Below are positions 30,475 through 41,600 of a stretch of 64,000 bases of DNA, piece after piece. The stretch lies in the NCBI RefSeq assembly GCF_018614035.1, contig NZ_JAGGPA010000042.1, forward strand, positions 62,001 through 126,000, given 5' to 3'. The notes under the pieces are model-generated. The model made no database searches. It had not been told where the DNA came from and was given only the letters and a program-made list of their open reading frames with translations. How positions within the stretch are numbered: position 1 is the stretch's first letter; every line of letters starts with the position of its first letter. Source of the stretch: Streptomyces sp. ISL-96. GTDB lineage: Bacteria > Actinomycetota > Actinomycetes > Streptomycetales > Streptomycetaceae. Both the position numbers and the translations under genes were made by a program.

Positions 30475-31394
30475 CCGTCACCGAATTCACCGGACCGCCT
30501 GGCACCCCCATCCACGCGTACCTCACCGAGAACCGCGACAAGCTGCGCACCGTCCTCGCCGAACAGGGCGCGATCCTGCTGCGCGGCTTCGAAGTCGGCG
30601 GCGTGGACGGATTCGACCGGGTGGTCCGCGTCCTCTCCGGCTCCGCGCCCCTGACCTACGCGGAACGCTCGTCACCCCGCTCCACCATCAAGGGGCAGGT
30701 CTACACCTCGACCGACTACCCGCAGGGCGAGGAGATCTTCCTCCACAACGAGAACTCCTACCAGGCCGTCTGGCCGCGCACCCTGTACTTCCTCTGCATA
30801 GAACCGGCCCACACGCTGGGCGCCACCCCGCTCGCCGACATCCGCGACGTCTACCGGCACATCGACCCCGGCGTACGGGAGGAGTTCGAGCGCAGAGGCT
30901 GGCGGGTCGTCCGCAACTTCCACGCCGAGTTCGGTGTGCAGTGGCAGGAGGCATTCGGCACCGACGACCGGGACGCCGTCGAGGAGTACTGCCGCGGCAA
31001 GGGCATCGAACCGCACTGGCGGCCGGACGGCGGACTGCGCACCACCGCCGTACGCCGGGCCGTGCACACCCACCCCGAGACCGGCAGCCGCGTCTGGTTC
31101 AACCACGCCACCTTCTTCCACGTCAGCTCGCTCGCCCAGGAGGTCCAGGAGGGCCTGCGGGAGATCTTCGCCGAGGAGGACCTGCCCACGAACACGTACT
31201 ACGGCGACGGCGGGCGCATCCCCGACGAGGTGATGGACCATCTGCGGGCCGCCTACCGGGCCGCGTCCACCCGCTTCGACTGGCAGCGCGACGACGTGCT
31301 CGTCGTCGACAACATGCTCGCCGCGCACGGCCGCGAACCGTTCACCGGACCCCGGAAGATTGCCGTCGCCATGGCCGAACCGTGGGACGGCTGA
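30471..31394 (+). CDS. SyrP/AmbD-like Fe(II)/2-oxoglutarate dioxygenase 2 (TauD family)
   Basis: A 307-residue paralogue of the dioxygenase at 28746-29681. Metal ligands are His92-x-Glu94 in LHNENSY and His286 in AAHGREPF, and the GPRK arginine follows. The middle segment (WQEAFGTDDRDAVEEYCRGKG) and the HPETGSRVWFNHA block match the SyrP-like group. The second-triad neighbourhood differs in detail from paralogue 1, so the two may use different carrier-bound residues or act in succession, as AmbC and AmbD do in methoxyvinylglycine biosynthesis. ATG at 30471 overlaps the PPTase stop, and its own stop lies inside the start of the next MFS gene. The substrate cannot be read from sequence. Confidence 0.92.
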   Translation: MTVTEFTGPPGTPIHAYLTENRDKLRTVLAEQGAILLRGFEVGGVDGFDRVVRVLSGSAPLTYAERSSPRSTIKGQVYTSTDYPQGEEIFLHNENSYQAVWPRTLYFLCIEPAHTLGATPLADIRDVYRHIDPGVREEFERRGWRVVRNFHAEFGVQWQEAFGTDDRDAVEEYCRGKGIEPHWRPDGGLRTTAVRRAVHTHPETGSRVWFNHATFFHVSSLAQEVQEGLREIFAEEDLPTNTYYGDGGRIPDEVMDHLRAAYRAASTRFDWQRDDVLVVDNMLAAHGREPFTGPRKIAVAMAEPWDG

Positions 31395-32683
31395 CAGCCG
31401 GTGCGCGCGAGGCGACAGCGGACGGGCCGGCTCCGCTGCGGCGGAACCGCGACTTCCTGCTGCTGTGGTCCGGCGCCGCCGTGTCCCTCCTGGGCACCAG
31501 GGTCGCGGGGGTCTCGTATCCGCTGATCGTGCTCTGGCACACCGACTCGCCCCTGGTGATGTCGGCGGTGTCGTTCGCCGCCCTGCTGCCGCTGCTGCTG
31601 GTGCAGCTCCCCGCCGGAGTCCTCGTCGACCGCTGGGACCGGCGGCGGCTGATGATGGTCTGCGAGAGCGGCCGGGCCCTGGCGCTCGGCAGCGTCGCAG
31701 TCACACTCGCCACCGGCCGGTTCTCCGCGGTCCAGCTGGCCGCCGTGGCGTTCCTGGAGACCAGCCTCGCGATCCTGTACCGCCTCGCCGAGCGCGGAGC
31801 CGTACGCAATGTCGTCCACGCCGGCCAACTGGCGGCCGCCCTCTCGCAGAACGAGGCGCGCGGGCGCGCTGCGGTGCTGCTCGGTCAGCCCGGCGGTGTA
31901 CTGCTGCAGAGCGCGGCCCGCTGGGCGCCCTTTCTCTTCTCGGCGGCGGCCGGACTCGCTTCGCTCGGCAGTCTGCTGCTGATCCGCAAGGACTTCCAGC
32001 AGCAGCGGAAGGCACCGCCGAAGTCCCTGCGCGCCGAACTCGCGGAGGGACTGCGCTGGCTGTGGCGGCAGCGTTTCCTGCGCGCGGCGCTCGCCTTCGT
32101 CGCCGGCAGCAACCTGCTCCTCCAGGTGCTGCCGCTCGCACTCTTCGTGCTCGTCAAGGAGTCGGGCCGGCCCCAGACGGCCGTTGCCGTCATCGTGGCC
32201 GCGGGCGGCATCGGCGGCATCGCCGGGGCGCTGAGCGGAAGCTGGTGGCAGCGCAGGATCAGCCTCCGCGCCGTCCTTGTCGCCGGACTGTTCGGCTGGG
32301 CGGCCCTGATCACCACCATGGCCCTCGCCCGCCAGCCGCTCGTACTCGGTGTCCTGTTCGCCGGGACGGGATACATCACCGGCGTCTTCAACGTCGTCGC
32401 CGCCGTCCATCAGGTCCGTACCACCCCCGACGCCCTCCAGGGCCGGGTCGCGGGCACTTCGCACCTCATCGCCACCGGAGCCAATGTGCTGGGCGTCCTG
32501 CTCGGGGGTCTGGCCCTCTCCTCCTGGGGCGCTGCCCCCGTCTTCCTGCTGCTCGGCGGCGCCATGGTGGCACTGGCCACGACAGCGACGACGACACCGG
32601 CGCTGCGGGGCGAACACGCCGCCACGGCCGACAAGTCCACCGAGACAAGGGAGACCGAGCATGGGCACGAGCGCGCACGGTGA
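31382..32683 (+). CDS. MFS exporter 2
   Basis: A 433-residue major facilitator superfamily exporter, closely related to the protein at 26666-27937: the same LRRNRDFLLLWSG opening, LVDRWDRRRLMMV loop and AEGLRWLWRQRFLR amphipathic segment. No ATG lies in this frame near the conserved start, so GTG at 31382, overlapping the dioxygenase stop by 13 bases, is preferred. The C-terminal tail is charged. Two homologous exporters in one peptide cluster could carry two products or form alternate routes for one. NRPS3 begins inside its last codons (ATG at 32661), so the two genes are probably cotranslated. Confidence 0.92.
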   Translation: MGRLTAGAREATADGPAPLRRNRDFLLLWSGAAVSLLGTRVAGVSYPLIVLWHTDSPLVMSAVSFAALLPLLLVQLPAGVLVDRWDRRRLMMVCESGRALALGSVAVTLATGRFSAVQLAAVAFLETSLAILYRLAERGAVRNVVHAGQLAAALSQNEARGRAAVLLGQPGGVLLQSAARWAPFLFSAAAGLASLGSLLLIRKDFQQQRKAPPKSLRAELAEGLRWLWRQRFLRAALAFVAGSNLLLQVLPLALFVLVKESGRPQTAVAVIVAAGGIGGIAGALSGSWWQRRISLRAVLVAGLFGWAALITTMALARQPLVLGVLFAGTGYITGVFNVVAAVHQVRTTPDALQGRVAGTSHLIATGANVLGVLLGGLALSSWGAAPVFLLLGGAMVALATTATTTPALRGEHAATADKSTETRETEHGHERAR

Positions 32684-35600
32684 CCGGGACGGCCTCCGGG
32701 CCGAACTGCTCAGGCAGAGACTCGCCGGAAAAGGCCGCGGCCACAAGCGTAGGGAACCCGCCCGCGCCGACCGGAACGGCCCCCTGCGCCTCTCCCACGG
32801 CCAGCAGCAGATGTGGTTCCTGAACCGGCTGGAACCCGACAGCCCCGAATACCTGGTCCCGCTGGCCCTGCGGCTGCGAGGCCCTCTCGACGTCCCGGCC
32901 CTTGCCCGGGCCTGGGACCGCTTCCTGGCCCGGCACGAGATCCTGCGCACCCGGTACGTATGGGAGGGCACGGAGCCCGTCCAGGTCATCGACCCCGTGC
33001 GCCCGGTGGAACTCCCGGTCGAAGACCTCTCACGGCTCGCCGGCACGGAACGGGAGGCAGCGGTACGCGAGCGTATCGCCCGTGCCTCCAAGCGCCCCGT
33101 GGACCTGGAGCGGGAATGGCCGGTCCGCGGACGTCTGCTCCGCTGCGCGGCCGACGAACACGTACTGATCGTGGTCGTGCACCACATCGCCTGCGACGCC
33201 TGGTCGGCGCACCTCTTCGCGCAAGACATCAGCGCGTTGTACGCGGCAGGCCCGGAGGACGGCCCGGAGCCGCTCACTTTCCAGTACGCGGACTACGCGG
33301 CATGGGAGCGCGAGCAACTCGCGGGCGAGGGCGGACAGCGCCATCTGGAGTACTGGCGGCAGCAACTGGCGGGCCTCACCCAGCTCGCCCTGCCGACGGA
33401 CCGGCCCCGGCCCGCCGTACGCGACCACCGGGGCGACTCGGTGGTCCGCGACCTGTCGGACGAACTCGCCGACGCCGTAAGAGACCTGGCCAAGCGGCAC
33501 GAAACGACCCCCTTCACCGTGCTGCTCACCGCCTTCCAGGCACTTCTGGCCCGGTACACCGGTGCCGACGACATCGCCGTCGGCACCCTGCTGTCGACAC
33601 GGAACCGCCCGGAATGGCAGAGCCTCTTCGGCTACGGCATCAACAGCCTCGTCCTGCGCGGCCGCCTCGACGGCGACCCCGCCTTCGACGAGCTGCTGTC
33701 CGCCACCCGCGCCACCGTGCTCGACGCCTTCGAGCACCAGGATGTTCCATTCCCCCAGTTGGTCACGGAACTCGAACCCGAGCGCGATCAGTCACGCACC
33801 CCGCTCTTCCAAGTGCTGTTCACCCTGCGCGAGGAGACGGTCGACGACTACCGACTGCCCGGTGTCTCCATGACGGGCATCCCGCCCGCCGAGCCCCCGG
33901 CACGGTTCGACCTCTCCCTGGTGATGAACGAGGGGCGGGACGGAGCGCTGTCCGCGCGGCTGGAGTTCGCGACGGCGCTGTTCGACCGTGCGACGGCCGA
34001 GCGGATGGTGAGCCATTTCGTACGTCTCCTCGCTGCCGCCGTCGCCCGGCCGGAGACCCGGTTGTCGCGTGTGGAGATCCTTGGGCCGGATGAGCGGGCG
34101 CTGCTGGCGGGTGGTCCGGAGATCGAGTGGCCGGTGACGCGGCGGGTGCATGAGTTGTTCGAGGAGCAGGTGGGGCGTACGCCGGATGCGGGGGCGGTGA
34201 CGTTCGGTGGACGGACGCTGTCGTACGCCGAGTTGAATGCCCGCGCCAACCGTGTCGCCCATCTGTTGCGTGCCAAGGGTGTGGGTCCGGAGGATTTGGT
34301 TGGTCTGTGTCTGGAGCGGGACGGGGAGTTGTTGCCCGCGTTGCTTGGTGTGCTGAAGGCGGGTGCGGCCTATTTGCCGTTGGATCCGGCGAATCCGGCG
34401 GACCGTCTGGCGTACATCGTGCGGGATGCCGGGGCTCGGGTGGTGCTGTCCACGTCGGCGGTGGCCGGTGTTCTTCAGGGCCGGTACGAGGGTGAGCTGG
34501 TTCTTCTGGACCGGGACGCGGGGCTGATCGCCGCTCAGCCGGACAATGATCCGGCGGTGGGGGGCAGTCCGCAGAACCTGATCTACACGATCTACACCTC
34601 CGGTTCGACGGGGAAGCCCAAGGGCGTCGCCCTGACCCACGAGAACGTCGCGCGGCTGATGGAGGCGGCACGGCGCCATCTCGCGTACGGCGAGAGCGAT
34701 GTGTGGTCGCTGTTCCACTCGTATGCCTTCGATGTGTCGGTCTTCGAGATGTGGGGTGCGCTGCTGCACGGCGGACGGCTGGTCGTGGTGCCGTTCACGG
34801 TCACCCGTTCGCCGGAGGAGTTCCTGGACCTGCTGGTGGAGGAGGAGGTGACGGTCCTCAGCCAGACGCCGTCCGCCTTCCGCGCTCTGGCGGCGGCAGC
34901 GGGGGAGCGGCAACTCGGTTTACGTGCCGTGGTGTTCGCGGGCGAGAAGCTGGAGGCCTCGGAGCTGAAGCCGTGGACCGACCGGCTCGGCCTGGCCCGG
35001 ATCGCACTGGTGAACATGTACGGCATCACCGAGACCACCGTCCACACCACCTACCACCGGCTGAATGAGCAGGACCTGCTGGCCGGAGCAGGCAATGCCA
35101 TAGGCCGCCCACTGGGCGACCTGACCGTGCGTCTGCTGGACGGACATGGTGAGTTGGTGCCGATCGGGGTACCGGGGGAGATCCATGTCGGTGGCCCGGG
35201 TGTGGCCCGTGGCTATCTGAACCGCCCCGAGCTGACCGCCGGGCGTTTCGTGCCGGACCCGTTCGGTCCGGCGGGCGCGCGGCTGTACAAGAGTGGTGAC
35301 CTGGCGCGGCGGCTGCCGGACGGGAGTCTGGAGTTCCTCGGCCGGATCGACGACCAGGTCAAGATCCGCGGTTTCCGTATCGAGCTGGGCGAGATCGAGA
35401 GCGCGCTGGCCGGGCATCCGGGGGTGCGGGACGCGGTCGTCGTCGTACGCGACGAACGGCTGGTGGCGTACGTCGTACCGGCCGGTCACGCTCCGAGTCT
35501 TGGTGAGCTGCGGGCGCATCTGGCCGCGTCGCTGCCCGAGTACATGATCCCGGCCGCGTTCGTGCCTCTGGACGCGCTGCCGCTGACCACCAACGGCAAG

Positions 35601-38600
35601 CTCGACAAGCGTGCCCTGCCCGCCCCTGGTCAGGATGTTCTGGGCAGCGGCCGGGCGTACGTCGCCCCGCGCACCGTCGTCGAGGAGCACATCGCCGAAG
35701 TCTGGCAGGAAGTGCTCGGCCTGGACCGGGTGAGCGTCGAGGACGGCTTCTTCGACCTCGGTGGCGACTCCATCCGGGCGGTGGCGCTTGTCGGCGCCCT
35801 GCGGGCGGCCGGGCTGGACGTCGCCGTACGGGACATCTTCGACCACCGCACGATCGCCGGGCTGGCCGGACTCGTGGCCGGGCGGGGGCGCGCCGTCGTA
35901 CAGGCAGCGGTGGAGCCGTTCGAGCTGCTGGCCGACGGGGACCGTGAGCGGCTGCCGGCCGAGCTGGCTGACGCGTACCCGATGTCGCAGACGCAGATCG
36001 GCATGGTCGTCGACATGCTCGCGCACGACCGGCACAGCAACTACCAGAACGTTGCCTCCTCCCGGATGCGCGACGACGTTTCTTTTGACCTCGATGCGCT
36101 GCGGGCAGCCGCGGCAGTGGTCGTCGAACGGCACGACGTACTGCGCACGTCCTTCGACCTCAAGTCCTCTTCCGTACCAGTGCAGTTGGTGCATCCGACG
36201 GCGGAGATCCCGGTGATGGTGCGTGATCTGCGCGGACTTGACGCCAAGGAGGTGGAGCGTAGCCTCGGCGCCTTCCACACCGAGGAGAAGGCCCGCCTCT
36301 TCCACCTCGCCGAACCCCCGCTGTTGCGGCTGACGGCACACCTGGTGGACGGCGGCTGGTGGCTGTCGGTGACCGAGTTCCACGGCATTGTTGAAGGGTG
36401 GAGCTACCACTCCCTGGTCCAGGAACTGCTCGCCTGCTACCGGCGGTTGCGCGAAGGCCGGGAACCGGCTCCCTATACGCCGCCCGGTGTCAGGTTCGCC
36501 GACTCCATCGCCGGGGAACTTCGCGCGCTGGCCTCCGACGAGGACCGCGCGTACTGGACGCGGACGATCGCAGGCCCTCAGCGGTTCTCCCTCCCTGAGG
36601 GCTGGGGCGAGCCGGACCGGCCGGCCGAGCACTTCTGGGTGTCCGTGCCCTTCGACGACCTGGAGGACGGGCTGCGTGCCCTGGCCGCGAAGGCCGGTGC
36701 CTCGCTCAAGAGCGTGCTGGTCGCGGCGCACGGCAAGGTGCTGAGTACGCTCACCGACCAGCGGGAGTTCACCAGCGGCGTCGTCGTGCTCACCAGGCCC
36801 GAGGCGGTGGATGCCGACCGCATCTACGGCATGCACCTCAACACCGTTCCGCTCGCCTTCGGCCGGACGGCCCGCACCTGGCGCCAACTCGTCGCGCAGG
36901 CCTTCGCCCGCGAGGCCGAACTGTGGCCGCACCGGCGGTTCCCCATGCCGGAGATGCAGCGACTGGCGGGCGGCCGGCGACTGGTGGACGTGCTGATCAA
37001 CCATGTGGACTTCGACCGCCTGGAGAGCGACGCGGCCGACTTGGACAGCGTGATGGCACCCGGGACGACGGAATTCGACCTCGCTGTCACCACGATCTCC
37101 CGGCGCATCGGCCTGAAGACCAACACTCACGCCCTGAGCCGGCCCAACGCGGCGCGGGTGGCGGCGCTGTACAGATCGGTGCTTGAGGCGATGGCGTCGG
37201 ATCCGGACGGGTCGGCGCGGGAGTCGCACCTGCCCGAGCAGGAACGCCGGCGTCAGTTGGTGGAGTGGAACGACTCGGCGTACGAGGCGGAGTCGGCGAG
37301 TGTTCTTGAGTTGTTCGAGGCGCAGGCGGCGAAGGCTCCGGAGGAGGTGGCGGTACGCAGCGGGGACCTGACGGTCTCGTACGGCGAGCTGGACGTGTGG
37401 GCGAATCGGATTGCGCATTGTCTTCGGGCGCGGGGGGTGGTTGCGGAGTCTCGGGTCGCGGTGAGGCTGGACCGTGGTCCGGAGCTGATCGCGTCGCTGC
37501 TTGGTGTGTGGAAGGCGGGGGCGGCGTATGTGCCGGTCGATGTGTCGTGTCCGGCTGAGCGGGTGGCGGCGATCGTCGGGACCTCTGGTGCGAAGGTGCT
37601 GCTGGATGAGCCCGGCCTGTCCGTGGAGGGTTTCCCCGCTACGGCGCCGTCACGGGTCGGGGATCTGGACGGGCTGGCGTATGTGATCTTCACGTCTGGT
37701 TCGACCGGTACGCCGAAGGGTGTCGAGGTTCCTCACCGGGGGCTGGTCAACCATGTCGCTTGGGCCGCACGGGAGCTGGCGTCGCGGGGGACTGGTGGTG
37801 CGCCGTTGTTCTCGTCGGTCGCCTTCGATCTGGTGGTGCCGAATCTGTGGGCACCGCTGGTCACGGGGCAGTCGGTGCACACTGTCCCGCAGAGTGTCGA
37901 CATGGCCGACCTGGGCCGGCATCTGGCCGCCGAGGCCCCGTACAGCTTCATCAAGCTCACCCCCGGCCACCTGGACGTGCTCTCGTACCAGCTCACGCCC
38001 GCCGATGCCGCCGCACTCGCCCCGGTCCTCGTCGTCGCCGGCGAGGCGTTCTCGCGGGCGACGCTGGAGGGGTGGCGTGCTCTTGCTCCGCAGACGCGGC
38101 TGGTCAATGAGTACGGTCCGACCGAGGCGTCCGTCGGCACCTGCGTCTTCGAGGTGCCGGCCGAGACCGATGGAGAAGTCCTACCGATCGGCAGGCCGTT
38201 GCCCAATATGACGATGTATGTGCTGGACGGGTGGCTGGAGCCGGTTCCGGTGGGGGTCGTGGGGGAGCTGTATGTCGGTGGTACGGGGGTGGCGCGTGGT
38301 TATGCGAGCCGTCCTGATCTGACGGCGGAGCGGTTCTTGCCGGATCCGTATGCCGGCGAGCCGGGTGCGCGTTTCTACCGGACCGGTGACCTGGTGCGGC
38401 AGCGTGAGGACGGGAATGTGGAGTTCCTTGGCCGCAGTGACGACCAGGTCAAGATCCGTGGCTTCCGTGTCGAGCTGGGCGAGGTCCAGGCCGTACTGGC
38501 GGAACACCCCGCTGTACGCGAGGCCTTCGTCACGGCGCATCAGCCGCGGAGCGGCGACAAGCAGCTCGCCGCCTACTACGTCTCCGACGAGCGGGACGTG

Positions 38601-41600
38601 CACGACCTGGCCGCGTACTGCGCGCTGAGGCTGCCCGACTACATGATCCCCGCCACCTTCACCGTCCTGGAGGCCATGCCCCTGACCGCCAACGGCAAAA
38701 TCGACCGCCACACCCTCCCCACCCCCACCGAAACCGCCCAGGACACCTACATCGCGCCCCGTACCGACACCGAGGAGCAGATCGCCACAACCTGGCGCGA
38801 GGTCCTTCAGCGCGAACGCGTCGGGGCCGAGGACAGCTTCTTCTATCTCGGCGGAGACTCGATCCGTGCCGTCGCCCTCGTCGGCGCCCTGCGCGTGGCC
38901 GGGTTCGATCTGGACGTACGGGACGTCTTCGACTGCCGTACGGTCGCTGCTCTCGCCGTTCTCGTCGCGGATCGCGCACCCGCGGCCGTGATGGCCCCGG
39001 TGACGCCGTTCGAGCTGCTTGCCGACGAGGACCGTGAGCGGCTGCCGGCCGGTCTCGTCGACGCGTATCCGATGTCGCAGACGCAGACCGGCATGGTGGT
39101 CGAGATGCTGGCCGACGAGAGGCTGCACCGGTACCACAGCGTGACGTCGTTCCGTATTCGAGACGAGCTGCCCTTCGAGCCCGCCGCCCTGCTCGCCGCC
39201 GCCCGCACGGTCGTGGAGCGGCACGAGGTGCTCCGTACCTCCTTCGACCTCACCTCCTTCTCCCTTCCTGTGCAGCTGGTGCATCCCACCGCCGAGATCC
39301 CGGTGTCCGTGCACGACGCCACGTCCCTGGACATCCAGCAGACCCTCCGTGACTTCCAGGCCGACGAGCGTTCGCGCCCGTTCGTGCTCTCGTCCCCGCC
39401 GCTGCTCCGCCTCGCCGCTCACCTGGAGGGCGAGGGGGCATGGTGGCTGTCGATGGTCCGCTGTCACGCGATCACCGAAGGCTGGAGCCACTACAACCTC
39501 CTGATGGAGTTGCTGAACTGCTACCGGCGGTTCCGCGACGGCGGGCGTGCCGAGGCCACCGAACCGGCCGACAGGCCCGAGGTCCGGTACGCCGACTTCA
39601 TCGCGGCCGAGCAGCGCTCCCTGGCCTCCGACGAGGACCGGGCCTACTGGGCCAGGACCGTCGAGGAACACCCCACGTTCTCGCTGCCGGCCGGCTGGGG
39701 AGAACCGGACGGGCCCGCGGGAGAGAGCCGGGTCAGGCTCCGCATCCCGATTCACGACCTGGAGCCCGGACTGCGTACCCTCGCGAGCCGGGCCAGGGTC
39801 TCGCTCAAGAGTGTGCTGCTCGGCGCCCACCTCAAGGTGCTGAGCGGTCTCACCGGCGAGCGTTCCTTCACCACCGGGCTTGTCTGCGACGCCCGGCCGG
39901 AGGCGGTGGGCGCGGACCGGGTCCACGGCATGTACCTCAACACCGTGCCGTTCGTCCACGACCGCGGCCGGGCGGCGGGCAGCTGGCTGGACCTGGTGCG
40001 GTCGGTTTTCGGCCGCGAGGTGGAGCTCTGGCCGCACCGCCGCTTCCCGATGCCGCAGATGCAGCGCATGGCGGGCGGCCGCCGCCTTGTCGACGTGTCG
40101 TTCAACTACCTCGACTTCCACCAGGTCGACCAGGAGCTGGTGGACGTGGCGCCGACCCTCGCCGAGGGCGGCACCGAGTTCGACCTCGCCGTGACGACAC
40201 TCGCCGGACACCTCGCCCTCAGCAGCCGCACCGGCGTCCTGAGCCCCGGCGCCGCGGAGCGGATCGGGGCGATGTACCGACAGGTACTCGAAGCCATGGC
40301 GGCCGACCCCGACGGTGACGCGGACGAGGAGGTCTTCCTCTCCGCCGACGAGCGGTCACTGCTCGCGGAGCTCGGCCGCCCGGCGCACCGGAGCGGCCCG
40401 CAGCCCACCCTGCCCGCCCTCTGGGAGGAGCAGGCCGCCCGGACCCCGCACGCGGTCGCCGTCGTCCACGGTGCGACCACCGTCTCGTACGCACAGCTGG
40501 AGGCCCGCGCCAACCGCGTCGCACACCACCTGCGTGCCCGTGGCGTGAGCGCCGGGACTCCCGTGGGCGTGCTCCTGGACCGGGAGCCGGACCTGGTGGC
40601 GTGCCTGCTCGGAGTGTGGAAGGCGGGCGGGGCGTACGTCCCGCTGGACCCCGCGTCCCCGCGCGAGCGGCTGGAGTTCATGCTCTCGGACGCGGGCGCG
40701 CGGATCCTGCTGACCCGGCGTGAGAACGCCCCCCAGGGTTTCGGCCGGCCGGGGACCCTGTTCCTGGAGGACGTGCCCCTGGGCACCTACCCGGCCACGG
40801 CGCCCGCCCGGGAGACCGATCCGGAGCACCTCGCGTACGTCGTCCACACCTCCGGCTCCACCGGCCGCTCCAAGGGCGTCCAGATCACCCACCGGGGGTT
40901 CGCGCACCGGGTCGCCTGGACGGTCCGCGAACACGGCCTCGGCCCCGCCGACCGCATCCTGCACAAGACGTCGATCGGCTTCGACGCCGCCGGCTGGGAG
41001 CTGTTCGCCCCGCTGGTCTGCGGCGGTGCGGTGGTGCTGGCGTCGGCCGGGGTGGAACGGGACCCGGCCGCGCTGCTGCGTTCCGTCGCCGACCACCGCG
41101 TGACGGTGCTGCAGGTGGTGCCGTCCGTGCTGCGCCTCCTGGTGGAGACGGAGGGCTGGGCCGCGTGCACGGCGCTGCGGCTGCTGTGCTCGGCGGGCGA
41201 GCAGCTCGACGGTGAACTCGCCGGTCGCTTGCAGGCGTTGTGTCCGGCCGTGGAGCTCTGGAACACCTACGGCCCCACCGAATGCACCATCGACGCCACC
41301 GCGCACCGGGTCCCGTCCGGCCTCACCGCGGGGCCGGTGCCGATCGGCCGTCCCCTCCCGCACGCCGGCGCCCGGATCCTGGACGCCGGCATGCGCAGGG
41401 TGCCGGTCGGGGTGACCGGTGAACTCCACATCGGTGGCGCCGGGCTGGCGCGTGGCTACGCGGGCCGGCCGGACCTGACCGCGGACCTCTTCGTACCCGA
41501 TCCGTACGGTCCGCCGGGCGCCCGCCTCTACCGGACCGGCGACCTGGCGCGGGTACTGCCGGACGGCACGATCGAGTACGCCGGACGGACCGACGACGAG

